Under the pieces are notes generated by a model, which did not search any database, was not told the DNA's origin, and saw only the letters and a list, made by a program, of their open reading frames with translations. Shown piece after piece: positions 1 to 7,455 of a stretch of DNA of 23,082 bases (the first letter of the stretch is position 1; every line of letters starts with the position of its first letter). Location of the stretch: assembly GCA_934119965.1 (NCBI GenBank), contig CAKOTA010000018.1, forward strand, positions 1-23,082. Direction: 5' to 3'. The DNA is from an uncultured Bacilli bacterium (GTDB taxonomy: Bacteria; Bacillota_I; Bacilli_A; RF39; UBA660). Made by a program: the position numbers and the translations under genes.

Positions 1-183
<183 letters not shown>

Positions 184-214
184 TTTATTATATTTAAATT
201 GATTGAATAGCACA

Positions 215-400
215 TTATCATGTTTTCAGAGAATTATTTCTCTAATATTTAAATTTGTGACGATAGCAAAGAGGATACACCTGTTCCCATCTCGAACACA
301 GAAGTTAAGCTCTTTTACGCCGAAAATAGTGTAAGCTAAGATAGGAAGTCGCAAATTTTTTTTTATATTTTTTTAGAAATATTTTCTGAAAACATGATAA
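215..400 (+). repeat. Inverted repeat enclosing 5S (pre-5S processing stem)
   Basis: Bases 215-230 (TTATCATGTTTTCAGA) are the exact reverse complement of 385-400 (TCTGAAAACATGATAA). Pairing continues inward for four more pairs (231-234 with 381-384, one of them G-U), making a stem of about 20 bp that encloses the whole 5S gene. A smaller hairpin (AGAGAA/TTCTCT, about 228-243) competes with the left arm. Long stems around rRNA genes are normally substrates for processing RNases such as RNase III; this role is inferred here. Confidence 0.8.
251..358 (+). rRNA. 5S ribosomal RNA
   Basis: The sequence contains the 5S landmarks ACACCTGTTCCCATCTCGAA (about 277-296) and GAAGTTAAGCTC (about 301-312). 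The ends pair as helix I: AAATTTGTGAC at 251-261 with GTCGCAAATTT at 348-358, one G-U pair. At about 108 bases it is shorter than the usual 115-120, in line with 5S genes of some AT-rich low-GC bacteria. It lies about 70 bases after 23S. Confidence 0.95.
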
Positions 401-401
401 G

Positions 402-428
402 AAATTGTAAATATTACAATTTTTTTTT
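402..428 (+). terminator. Rho-independent terminator of the rRNA operon
   Basis: AAATTGTAA (402-410) pairs with TTACAATTT (414-422) around a 3-base loop and runs into an eight-T tract. It lies just after the pre-5S stem and before the tsaE promoter. The stem is AT-rich but perfect. Confidence 0.8.
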
Positions 429-435
429 ATTCTAC

Positions 436-465
436 TTGTATAAACAGATACAATTTTGATATAAT
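436..465 (+). promoter_or_regulatory. Probable sigma-A promoter of the tsaE operon
   Basis: TTGTAT (436-441) and TATAAT (460-465) are 18 bases apart, downstream of the rRNA terminator. The predicted start (about 472) would fall within or next to the ribosome site of tsaE, so the leader would be very short. Confidence 0.6.
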
Positions 466-482
466 TTTAATAGGTGATATAT

Positions 483-932
483 ATGGAATATAAAATTACA
501 ACAAACAATGAAATGGACACTATTGAATTAGCTCAAAATCTTGAATCTGAAAAATTTCCAAATATGATTATTTGTTTAGATGGAGAATTAGGCAGCGGTA
601 AAACAGTTTTTACCAAAGGAATTGCTAATGCCTTAGGAATTGAAGAAAATATTACTTCACCAACATTTACAATTATTAAAGAATATGAAGGGGAATTGCC
701 ATTATATCATATGGATGTTTATAAATTAGATGGTAATACTGATGGTATTGGTATAGAAGAATATTTTACTAAAGGTGGTGTAGTTGTTATTGAATGGGCA
801 AATACTATTAAAGATATACTACCTGATGAAAGATTAGACATTAAATTTAAAGTATTAGATGAAAATAGAAGATTATTAATATTAACACCCCATGGAAAAG
901 AATATGAAGAGTTATGTGAGGCAGTATTATGA
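483..932 (+). CDS. tsaE: tRNA t6A37 synthesis ATPase TsaE
   Basis: TsaE is the small P-loop ATPase that works with TsaB and TsaD in the transfer of threonylcarbamoyl to A37 of ANN-decoding tRNAs in the cytosol. The 149-residue protein has the family Walker A GELGSGKT (34-41), the SPTF motif (59-62), HMDVYKL (about 76-82, the usual H-x-D-x-Y-R-L) and EW (104-105). The ATG at 483 is preferred over an in-frame GTG at 474, because AGGTGA (472-477) sits five bases before the ATG and overlaps the GTG. It is the first gene of a four-gene operon, and its stop overlaps the tsaB start (ATGA). Length is normal for the family. Confidence 0.95.
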   Translation: MEYKITTNNEMDTIELAQNLESEKFPNMIICLDGELGSGKTVFTKGIANALGIEENITSPTFTIIKEYEGELPLYHMDVYKLDGNTDGIGIEEYFTKGGVVVIEWANTIKDILPDERLDIKFKVLDENRRLLILTPHGKEYEELCEAVL

Positions 933-1570
933 TAACTCTTTTTTTAGATACTTCGACTACTAAATTTATTGTAGGAATTTATAGAAATTTTGATTGTCTT
1001 TTTTTAGATGTCGATGATAATAATAATGATTTGTCTAGTAAAGTTTTACCTAAAATTGATAATGCTCTTAAAAAATGTGATTTATTATTGGATGATATAG
1101 ACAAAATTATAGTTGTAAATGGTCCAGGATCTTTTACAGGAATAAGAGTTGGAGTAACGATTGCTAAAACATTAGCTTGGACCAAAAATATTGATATTTT
1201 AACTATTTCTTCATTAGAGTTATTAGCTACTACACAATCTTCCAAAGAATATGTTGTACCATTAATTGATGCTAGAAGAGATTATTTTTATGCAGGTGTT
1301 TATTTAAATGGGAAAAATATTATAAATGATCAATATATATCAAGAAGTGAATTATTAGAAAAAATTAAAAAAATAACTGATATAGATAATGTTTACTTTG
1401 TTAGCTATGATAATATAGATAATTTAGATATTCATTCTCCAGAATTAGTTATTGAAAAGATAATAAAAAAATATTCTAATAAAAAGTCTTTAAATCCACA
1501 TAGTGTTAATCCAAATTATTTAAAAAGAGTGGAAGCTGAAGAAAAATTAGATGATAAAAGAAACAAATAA
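929..1570 (+). CDS. tsaB: tRNA t6A37 synthesis protein TsaB
   Basis: TsaB is the ASKHA-fold partner of TsaD in the t6A complex. The 213-residue product starts MITLFLDTST, the first phosphate loop of the fold, and carries the diagnostic NGPGSFTGIRVG block (64-75). Length is close to the usual 220-240. Translation is probably coupled to tsaE through the ATGA overlap. The C-terminal third is Lys/Asn-rich and weakly conserved, as is usual for TsaB. The 3' end overlaps the next gene by 20 bases in another frame. Confidence 0.95.
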   Translation: MITLFLDTSTTKFIVGIYRNFDCLFLDVDDNNNDLSSKVLPKIDNALKKCDLLLDDIDKIIVVNGPGSFTGIRVGVTIAKTLAWTKNIDILTISSLELLATTQSSKEYVVPLIDARRDYFYAGVYLNGKNIINDQYISRSELLEKIKKITDIDNVYFVSYDNIDNLDIHSPELVIEKIIKKYSNKKSLNPHSVNPNYLKRVEAEEKLDDKRNK

Positions 1571-1916
1571 TATTGATTTAATTAATGGTTTCCTTAGTTT
1601 CTTTAATACTGAATATGTTGATAATCCTTTTAGAAAATATATAGTTTATGATGATATTGCTATATTAGTATATAGTGAAATTTATGATAGATTAGAAATT
1701 GATTATATATATGTTTTAGATGAATTTAGAAATCGTGGTATTGCTAGTAAATTATTAGATTATTTGTTCTCAAAATATAATTTTAGTTGTTCATTGGAAG
1801 TAAGATGTGATAATGTATCAGCCATTAATTTATATAAAAAATATGATTTTAAAATAGTTAGTATTAGAAATAATTATTATGGAAATATAGATGGTTATTT
1901 AATGATTAGGAAGTGA
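1551..1916 (+). CDS. rimI: RimI-like GNAT N-acetyltransferase (short)
   Basis: This is a GNAT acetyltransferase in the place RimI usually occupies between tsaB and tsaD. RimI acetylates the N-terminal alanine of ribosomal protein S18. The acetyl-CoA loop is visible as RNRGIASKLLDYL (about 62-74, R-x-x-G-I-A), followed by the motif B region with AINLYKKYDF (about 97-106). At 121 residues it is shorter than typical RimI (about 145-160), mostly at the N-terminus, so the target could differ. The start at 1551 overlaps tsaB by 20 bases, with a GGAAG-like site inside tsaB. The family call is firm; the exact RimI role rests on the neighbourhood. Confidence 0.85.
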   Translation: MIKETNNIDLINGFLSFFNTEYVDNPFRKYIVYDDIAILVYSEIYDRLEIDYIYVLDEFRNRGIASKLLDYLFSKYNFSCSLEVRCDNVSAINLYKKYDFKIVSIRNNYYGNIDGYLMIRK

Positions 1917-1921
1917 TTTTG

Positions 1922-2926
1922 ATGAAAGATGTATATATATTTGCAGTAGAATCTAGTTGTGATGAAACAAGTGCTTCAATTATTAAAAATGGACATGAAG
2001 AGATTGCTACTACTGTTTTAACTCAAATGGATATTCATGCTCTTTATGGTGGAGTTGTTCCAGAAATAGCAAGTAGAAAACACATTGAAAATGTTACTAT
2101 AGTTTTTGAGGAAACTTTCAAAAAAGCAGGACTATCTATTGATGATGTGGATGCTGTTGCTATAACTTATGGTCCAGGATTAATTGGCTCATTATTAGTT
2201 GGCGTTGAGGCTGCAAAAACATTGGCTTATGCTCATAATAAGCCTATTGTTCCTGTACACCATATAGCAGGACATATATATGCTAATAACTTGGAAAAAC
2301 CAATGCAATTTCCTTTGATAGCCCTTGTTGTTAGTGGTGGTCATACTGAACTAATTTATATGAAAGAAGATTATTCTTTTGAAAAAATAGGTGGTACTTT
2401 AGATGATGCTGTTGGCGAGGCCTATGATAAAGTTGCTCGTGTTATGGGGCTTAAATATCCAGGTGGGCCATTAATAGATGAATATGGTCACAGAGGTAAG
2501 GACACTTATAATTTGCCTATGCCGTTAAATGATAATTCATATAATTTTAGTTTTAGTGGAATTAAATCTGCAGTTATTAATTTAATTCATAATGAAACTC
2601 AAAGAGGTAATGAAATTAATGTTTATGATTTAGCAACCTCTTTTCAAGAAAGAGTTGTTGGTATTTTAGTAAAAAAGACTATGAGAGCTTTGAAAGAATA
2701 TAATTGCAATAATTTAATTATTGCTGGTGGTGTTTCTGCTAACAAAAGGCTAAGAGAATATATGAAAGAAGAATGTGAAAAAAATAAAATCAATTTGACA
2801 GTTCCTGATATTAAATATTGTACTGATAATGCTGCAATGATAGGTGCAGCTGGATATTATGCTTATAAACTTGGAAGAAGGGCTTCAATTGATTTAAATG
2901 CTAAAGCAAATGATAAATTAAATTAA
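1922..2926 (+). CDS. tsaD: tRNA t6A37 threonylcarbamoyltransferase TsaD
   Basis: TsaD is the catalytic subunit that transfers threonylcarbamoyl from TC-AMP to A37. The 334-residue protein shows AVESSCDETS (8-17), YGPGLIGSLLVG (83-94), the metal-binding histidines in HHIAGH (H114 and H118), VSGGHTEL (137-144) and the third ligand D302 in CTDNAAM. Length is normal. The ATG at 1922 is chosen because AGGAAG (1908-1913) lies eight bases upstream; an in-frame GTG at 1913 would overlap that site. It is the last gene of the operon, followed by a strong hairpin. Confidence 0.97.
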   Translation: MKDVYIFAVESSCDETSASIIKNGHEEIATTVLTQMDIHALYGGVVPEIASRKHIENVTIVFEETFKKAGLSIDDVDAVAITYGPGLIGSLLVGVEAAKTLAYAHNKPIVPVHHIAGHIYANNLEKPMQFPLIALVVSGGHTELIYMKEDYSFEKIGGTLDDAVGEAYDKVARVMGLKYPGGPLIDEYGHRGKDTYNLPMPLNDNSYNFSFSGIKSAVINLIHNETQRGNEINVYDLATSFQERVVGILVKKTMRALKEYNCNNLIIAGGVSANKRLREYMKEECEKNKINLTVPDIKYCTDNAAMIGAAGYYAYKLGRRASIDLNAKANDKLN

Positions 2927-2953
2927 AAGAAATTAGGTTATCTAATTTCTTTT
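2925..2953. terminator. Bidirectional terminator between tsaD and the HTH gene
   Basis: AAAAGAAATTAG (2925-2936) pairs perfectly with CTAATTTCTTTT (2942-2953) around a five-base loop. Read on either strand it ends in a U-rich tract, so it can serve both convergent genes. It overlaps the tsaD stop and the last codons of the minus-strand gene. Confidence 0.85.
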
Positions 2954-4620
2954 ATAATAGGATCAAAATTTTCTATTGCATCCACTAATTTAGGATGTTT
3001 AATAACAAAATGAATTGTTGGATTAGAATTTTTAGAAATTACAACATAATTATTTTTTAAAATAGTTACATTAATATTTTTAAAAGTTCGATAATTACTT
3101 TTAGTAACTGTATAATTATATACTTTATTTTCATATTTTAATGTTGAATTTAGATGTTCTAAATATTCTTCATATGTATAACTTATTTTTTTATTATAAA
3201 AAATATTTTCTAGTGATAAATATATATCTTCATCAAAATTTTTTTCATTAATTTCATATATAACATCATTTATTTTGTTATTCTTTAAAATTGATTTTAT
3301 ATTTTTTTCTTCATCTAATTTATAACATAGTATATTATTTATTTCTTCTTCACTTATATTATTTCTTTTTAAAATTTTTATTAATAGTTGGTTTTCAATT
3401 GTAAATAATGGTAGTGAAGACAATATTCTTTTTCTATTACAATTAATTTTCGAATCATTTAGCAAGAATATTTTATATTCTTCTTTATTTTCTTCTTTAT
3501 ATATATTCATTAATGGATTTGCTTTTTTTAATAATAAGTCTGTTTTTTGTTTGTAATATGCTATTTCTTTATTGTTAATAGTCAAATAATATTTTCCTTT
3601 ATTATGGAATCCTTTAATGCATTCTCCTGTTAGTGCAGCACTACCTGAAACATAGTCAAAATGATGATATACAGAATTTTTTACTTCTTTTAAATAATAT
3701 GGAGTTACTTGACCAGTCATATAAATAGGTACCCAGCTTTCTAAACCTAACATCATTTCATTAAATGGTCGATCTAGATTATGGATTATATTTAAATGAA
3801 GTCCTTTTTTTAAACACATTGCAATGGCAAACATCCATTTTTTTCCAAATTCTATATCTTCAGCCATATCTTCCATAGGCATATCACTACACATAAAAAT
3901 ATCATCTTTTGATTTTGATAAAACTGTTGTTTTGAAAAAATCAAGTTCTCCTTTTTTCATTTCTTCTACTCCATAATATGTTTTAGTTTTCCCTTTATAG
4001 AATGGAATATTAGGAACCTTTAATTCATCAAACTTTATTGCTTTTATATAATCATTAAGATTAAAGTCGTTCAATTTTTCTAAAAAGTTGTCAATTTGTT
4101 TATTATCTTCATTATTTAAAATCCATTGTTTAATTTTATCTTCATTTATTTCATTACAATTTATTAGAATACTTAGCATTTTTTTGGATTCTACATTATC
4201 ATATTTTTTAGTAATATATGATGTTATTGAACTAATAAATCTTTGTTTATTTGATGGAATTCTTTCACCATTTCTAATTCTAGAAAGATAAGAAGCGTCA
4301 AAGTTTAAAAACCTTGCTAACTCACTAGCATTTATATTTAATCCATTAATTAATTTGTTTAAATTATTTCTTATTATTTCAAAGTTATAATTGTCAGTAT
4401 GTTTATTGAAGTCTTCTAATATATCTTCATTTTTATATTTGCCATTTGATAGAATAGCTAAAGAATTACTTATTTTTTTTAAATTTTTATCAGTAGGTAT
4501 CCTACTTCCATTTCTATATCTACTTATTAACGATTCTGATAATTGTGCATTAATTGCGATATCTTTTGAACTACAATTGATTAGTTTGATATATTTATCT
4601 AATGTATCATTAAATTTCAT
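2938..4620 (-). CDS. Large regulator with two N-terminal HTH domains
   Basis: The 560-residue protein begins with two XRE-like helix-turn-helix units. The first has SSKDIAINAQLSESLISRY (about 17-35). The second has NASELARFLNFDASYLSRI (about 96-114). Both end in a similar R-N-G-x-R/E-R-I-P turn, so they look like an internal duplication. The remaining roughly 400 residues (about 160 onward) contain no motif I recognise; they look cytosolic, with mixed alpha/beta composition and no membrane segment or signal peptide. The start at 4620 is preferred to an ATG at 4635 because GGTGA precedes it by eight bases, while nothing resembling a ribosome site precedes 4635. It is divergent from the zinc-ribbon/PrsW pair and may control itself, that pair, or both. 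DNA binding is well supported; targets and ligand are unknown. Confidence 0.8.
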   Translation of the reverse strand: MKFNDTLDKYIKLINCSSKDIAINAQLSESLISRYRNGSRIPTDKNLKKISNSLAILSNGKYKNEDILEDFNKHTDNYNFEIIRNNLNKLINGLNINASELARFLNFDASYLSRIRNGERIPSNKQRFISSITSYITKKYDNVESKKMLSILINCNEINEDKIKQWILNNEDNKQIDNFLEKLNDFNLNDYIKAIKFDELKVPNIPFYKGKTKTYYGVEEMKKGELDFFKTTVLSKSKDDIFMCSDMPMEDMAEDIEFGKKWMFAIAMCLKKGLHLNIIHNLDRPFNEMMLGLESWVPIYMTGQVTPYYLKEVKNSVYHHFDYVSGSAALTGECIKGFHNKGKYYLTINNKEIAYYKQKTDLLLKKANPLMNIYKEENKEEYKIFLLNDSKINCNRKRILSSLPLFTIENQLLIKILKRNNISEEEINNILCYKLDEEKNIKSILKNNKINDVIYEINEKNFDEDIYLSLENIFYNKKISYTYEEYLEHLNSTLKYENKVYNYTVTKSNYRTFKNINVTILKNNYVVISKNSNPTIHFVIKHPKLVDAIENFDPIIKEIR

Positions 4621-4639
4621 AATATTAATCACCATTTAT

Positions 4640-4668
4640 AATATATCAAAAAATTGTCTATTTTTCAA
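4640..4668 (-). promoter_or_regulatory. Probable promoter of the double-HTH gene
   Basis: On the minus strand TTGAAA (4663-4668) and TATATT (4640-4645) are separated by 17 bases, about 20 bases ahead of the chosen start. The TGAC repeats at 4683-4700 lie directly upstream of this -35. Confidence 0.5.
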
Positions 4669-4682
4669 TCTAACACATATAT

Positions 4683-4700
4683 TGACAAAATGTCATTGAC
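4683..4700. promoter_or_regulatory. Candidate operator: three TGAC half-sites
   Basis: TGACAAAATGTCATTGAC holds two overlapping perfect palindromes, TGACAAAATGTCA (4683-4695) and GTCATTGAC (4692-4700). It sits between the two divergent promoters, just upstream of both -35 elements. That position suits a site for the adjacent HTH protein, but binding is inferred only from place and symmetry. Confidence 0.5.
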
Positions 4701-4704
4701 TTTT

Positions 4705-4734
4705 TTGTAAATTTTCTTTTTAAACTTTTATAAT
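4705..4734 (+). promoter_or_regulatory. Probable promoter of the zinc-ribbon/PrsW operon
   Basis: TTGTAA (4705-4710) and a consensus TATAAT (4729-4734) are 18 bases apart. The leader would be about 70 bases, with a strong AGGAAGGTGAT ribosome site just before 4811. Confidence 0.5.
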
Positions 4735-4810
4735 TATACTATACTTAAAGTAGAAATATTTGTATATTTTATTTATTCTTGTAGCTTAATATAAGTAGGA
4801 AGGTGATAGT

Positions 4811-5536
4811 ATGGCATTAATTAAATGTCCTGAATGTAAGAATAATATTAGTGATCAAGCAGAAGTTTGTCCAAAATGTGGATATGAATTCAAAAAAGAA
4901 AGTAATGTAAGAACGCATTATAAGAATTCTAATAAACCTAATTATAGTTATATAATTATTATAGTAGTTTTATTAGTTGGTGCATATTTTATATTTGGTC
5001 AAAACAAAACCAATAATAATGGTGGTAATGGTGGAACTGGAACAGGTGGTGGAGATAATCCAACTACAACACCATCAACTAATACTGGATACTCTGTTTA
5101 TACTAGTCCTTATTTAGGAATATCTTTTGAATATCCAAATAATTATAAAGTAGCAACAGATGATGATGGTTATATTTATGTAGGTCAAAATACTAATAAT
5201 AATAAAGTAGTGATACCTTATGTAATTATTGGTAGATATGATAACTTTAATGATCAAGTAACATTTTTGACTAGTTTTACTAACTATATGAAGAAAGAGT
5301 ATAGTGATCTTGTAATAACTATTGATTTATTATCTGGAACTATTGGAAATAAATTGGTTTATGGACTTGCTTATAATTATAGTAGTAATGGTCATCTAAT
5401 TGTTGATAACCGTTATGCAGTCAATATTAATAATAGAATATATATGATTGGTTCTAAAGAGGAAAACACTAATTCAACCGAGATTAATAGTGTAGTTGAA
5501 CATATTATATCTACTCTAACAGAAGGAGGTAATTAG
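4811..5536 (+). CDS. Zinc-ribbon single-pass membrane protein
   Basis: The 241-residue protein has a cytosolic zinc ribbon (C6-x2-C9 and C20-x2-C23), one membrane segment (about 47-63), a low-complexity Asn/Gly/Thr linker (about 66-93) and an outside domain (about 94-241) that begins YLGISFEYPNNY. That phrase recalls PsbP-like or other small lipoprotein-type domains of Bacillota, but I cannot name the family firmly. The site AGGAAGGTGAT supports the ATG. The next gene begins two bases after the stop and shares the same first residues and zinc-ribbon pattern. Joint origin and a shared task are therefore likely; being a substrate or partner of the protease next door is a hypothesis. Confidence 0.8.
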   Translation: MALIKCPECKNNISDQAEVCPKCGYEFKKESNVRTHYKNSNKPNYSYIIIIVVLLVGAYFIFGQNKTNNNGGNGGTGTGGGDNPTTTPSTNTGYSVYTSPYLGISFEYPNNYKVATDDDGYIYVGQNTNNNKVVIPYVIIGRYDNFNDQVTFLTSFTNYMKKEYSDLVITIDLLSGTIGNKLVYGLAYNYSSNGHLIVDNRYAVNINNRIYMIGSKEENTNSTEINSVVEHIISTLTEGGN

Positions 5537-5537
5537 G

Positions 5538-6698
5538 GTGGCATTAATTAAATGTAGTGAATGTGGTAATGAAATATCATCAAGTGCGAAATTTTGCCCT
5601 CATTGTGGTTTAAAAAATGAATTACATTTTTGTCCAGAATGTGGCGCTAAATTAAAAGGTAATGAAAATAATTGTCCAGAATGTGGCTTCCCTGTTGCTA
5701 AAAAAAATGCAGCAAGCATTGTAACTGAAAATTTAGATAAAATAACAGGTGCTAAATCTGAAAGTTATGTTACTTTTAAAGATTTATTTAAAAATACTTT
5801 TAAAAAGCATACTGAAGAGGAATTAGATGAAGTGTTTGTTTGTGGTAGCAAAACAACAACACCAGATGTAAAAGATATTAATCCTAAAAATGCTAGTGCT
5901 TGGGTATATTTTAAAATATTTGTATTTTTCTTAATATCTTATATTGTTACTAGAATTGGGTATATAAATTATGGTAATCTTAACTTTTTGCCAGCTATGA
6001 TTATGTTAGGGGCATTTGCTATGCCTGTATCAATATTGATTTTCTTCTTTGAAATAAATTTATTTAAAAATATTCCATTTTATAAAGTAATGAAATATTT
6101 CGTTTTGGGTGGTGCTTTATCACTTATAGTAGCAATTCTTTATTTTGATATTATAACTGTTGCTGAACTTGATTATAAAGGTGCGTTAATGGTTGGATTA
6201 ATTGAAGAAGTAGCAAAAGCTGTTATAGTGGCATTGTTTTTGTTCAAAAGTGAAAAATGTAATTATATATTAAATGGATTATTGGTTGGTGCTGCTGTTG
6301 GAGCAGGATTTGCCGCATTTGAAACGGCCGGGTATATATTAAAATATGGTTTAAATGGTGGCGATGCTGTTATGTTACAAACATTAAGACTTCGTGGTTT
6401 CTTAGCCCCAGGTGGTCATGTGGCTTGGGCTGCAATTGAAGGTGCTGCTTTAATGTATGTTAAAGGATTTGGAAAATTAGATAAGAGTCATTTAAATGAT
6501 AAGAGATTTCTACTTATTTGTTTAATTCCTGTTCTTTTACACGGTATCTGGGATATGCCAATTGATTTACCTTATTATTCAGTACAAATTGGTTTGACAA
6601 TAGCTGCTTGGCTAGTTATAATTTATTTCATTAATTTAGGTTTAAAACAAATTGATGATGCTAAAAAATTAAGTAAGACAAAAAAACAAGAGAGTTAA
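5538..6698 (+). CDS. PrsW-family intramembrane protease with two zinc ribbons
   Basis: The 386-residue protein starts with two zinc ribbons (C6/C9/C20/C23 and C32/C35/C46/C49), then a linker, then a multi-pass domain from about 120. That domain has the four PrsW signatures: E223-E-V-A-K227, F261-E-x3-Y266 (FETAGY), H294 in GGHVAW, and HGIWD (H335-D339). PrsW in Bacillus cleaves the anti-sigma factor RsiW inside the membrane; this family uses glutamate and histidine residues. The GTG at 5538 has a perfect AAGGAGGT seven bases upstream, inside the end of the previous gene. The zinc ribbons are extra to the Bacillus enzyme and may bind partners in the cytosol. No sigma or anti-sigma gene is in the window, so the substrate is unknown. 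Confidence 0.9.
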   Translation: MALIKCSECGNEISSSAKFCPHCGLKNELHFCPECGAKLKGNENNCPECGFPVAKKNAASIVTENLDKITGAKSESYVTFKDLFKNTFKKHTEEELDEVFVCGSKTTTPDVKDINPKNASAWVYFKIFVFFLISYIVTRIGYINYGNLNFLPAMIMLGAFAMPVSILIFFFEINLFKNIPFYKVMKYFVLGGALSLIVAILYFDIITVAELDYKGALMVGLIEEVAKAVIVALFLFKSEKCNYILNGLLVGAAVGAGFAAFETAGYILKYGLNGGDAVMLQTLRLRGFLAPGGHVAWAAIEGAALMYVKGFGKLDKSHLNDKRFLLICLIPVLLHGIWDMPIDLPYYSVQIGLTIAAWLVIIYFINLGLKQIDDAKKLSKTKKQES

Positions 6699-6710
6699 AA
6701 ACTCTCTTTT
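6688..6710. terminator. Bidirectional terminator after the PrsW gene
   Basis: AAGAGAGTT (6688-6696) pairs with AACTCTCTT (6700-6708) across a three-base loop, followed by TT. It overlaps the stop of the protease gene and the last codons of the convergent TetR gene, whose coding ends overlap by four bases. Confidence 0.75.
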
Positions 6711-7303
6711 AAAATCGAATTTATAATTTTAATTACTTCATTTTTCATTTCATCATAGTTTAATAAGCTATGTTTATGATAAACAATCTCGTGACAATAA
6801 TTCTCAACGATTCCAATAATTATATGTACTTTTTCAGCTATATTTTTAATTTTGAAATTATTTTTAACTAGCAAATCAACTATTTCTTTTGTAGTATTAA
6901 TTTCTTTATCGTGAAATATTTTAGCAATATCATTATCTAAATGAGATAGAGCAATCATTTCTTCGTGGGCCTTCTTTGATAAAGTATGCTTTTTAATAAA
7001 TATATTTAGCATTTGATCTAATAGTTTTTCTAAATTGTCAAATTTAATTTCATTGTTTTTTAGAACATCAACAATTGGAAACATTATGTTGTCAGAGTAA
7101 TTTTTTACACCCTCAATAAATATTTCTTTCTTATCATTAAAATATTGATAAATAATGCCAGTTGATACTCCTGCATATTTAGCAATATCATTAGTATTAG
7201 TATTATAATATCCATTTTCACACATCAATTCAAAGCCCTTTTCAATAATTTTATTTCTTTTTTCAATTGATCTTTTTTGAGTTGGGATTCTAATTTCTGA
7301 CAT
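6695..7303 (-). CDS. TetR/AcrR-family transcriptional regulator
   Basis: The 202-residue protein has the TetR N-terminal helix-turn-helix: IIEKGFELMCENGYYNTNTN (about 19-38), then DIAKYAGVSTGIIYQYFNDK (about 39-58), where the V-S-x-G-x-I/L-Y-x-Y/H-F pattern is diagnostic. The rest is an all-helical ligand domain with no recognisable specificity. GGAAGTGA lies before the ATG on the minus strand. It is divergent from the ABC/FtsX/P-type ATPase operon and separated from it by paired repeats that look like its operators, so it probably represses that operon and itself until a ligand binds. The ligand is unknown. Confidence 0.93.
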   Translation of the reverse strand: MSEIRIPTQKRSIEKRNKIIEKGFELMCENGYYNTNTNDIAKYAGVSTGIIYQYFNDKKEIFIEGVKNYSDNIMFPIVDVLKNNEIKFDNLEKLLDQMLNIFIKKHTLSKKAHEEMIALSHLDNDIAKIFHDKEINTTKEIVDLLVKNNFKIKNIAEKVHIIIGIVENYCHEIVYHKHSLLNYDEMKNEVIKIINSILKESF

Positions 7304-7324
7304 TATATCACTTCCTTAGTAACC

Positions 7325-7353
7325 ATTATACCTCTAAAACAAATTTTTTTCAA
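7325..7353 (-). promoter_or_regulatory. Promoter of the TetR gene
   Basis: On the minus strand TTGAAA (7348-7353) and consensus TATAAT (7325-7330) are 17 bases apart, just ahead of the TetR ribosome site. The -35 is next to operator 1. Confidence 0.7.
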
Positions 7354-7355
7354 AT

Positions 7356-7379
7356 AAATGTGATAAAAATATCATATTT
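7356..7379. promoter_or_regulatory. Probable TetR operator 1
   Basis: AAATGTGATA, a four-base centre and TATCATATTT form a 10-4-10 inverted repeat with one mismatch. It lies between the two divergent -35 elements, so a bound dimer could block both promoters. The same sequence recurs at 7417 with few changes. Confidence 0.72.
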
Positions 7380-7381
7380 TG

Positions 7382-7410
7382 TTGACTTGTGAATATTATA
7401 AATGTATAAT
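7382..7410 (+). promoter_or_regulatory. Strong promoter of the ABC/FtsX/P-type ATPase operon
   Basis: TTGACT (7382-7387) and TATAAT (7405-7410) are 17 bases apart, close to the sigma-A consensus. The predicted start (about 7417) is the first base of operator 2. Confidence 0.8.
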
Positions 7411-7416
7411 TATATC

Positions 7417-7440
7417 AAATGTGAAAGAAATATCATATTT
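7417..7440. promoter_or_regulatory. Probable TetR operator 2
   Basis: AAATGTGAAA, a four-base centre and TATCATATTT repeat operator 1, with two differences over 24 bases, and C7416/G7441 extend the symmetry. It covers the predicted transcription start, 61 bases (about six helical turns) from operator 1. Confidence 0.72.
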
Positions 7441-7455
7441 GTAGGGAGATGAATT

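Noticed and set aside
474..482. GTG start three codons upstream for tsaE
   Set aside because: It overlaps the AGGTGA ribosome site that serves the ATG at 483.
979..1245. Minus-strand 88-codon frame inside tsaB
   Set aside because: It lies wholly within a well-supported gene, has no ribosome site and resembles nothing known.
4088..4699. Plus-strand frames opposite the double-HTH gene
   Set aside because: They are antisense shadows of that gene; the hydrophobic translations come from reverse-read AT-rich codons.
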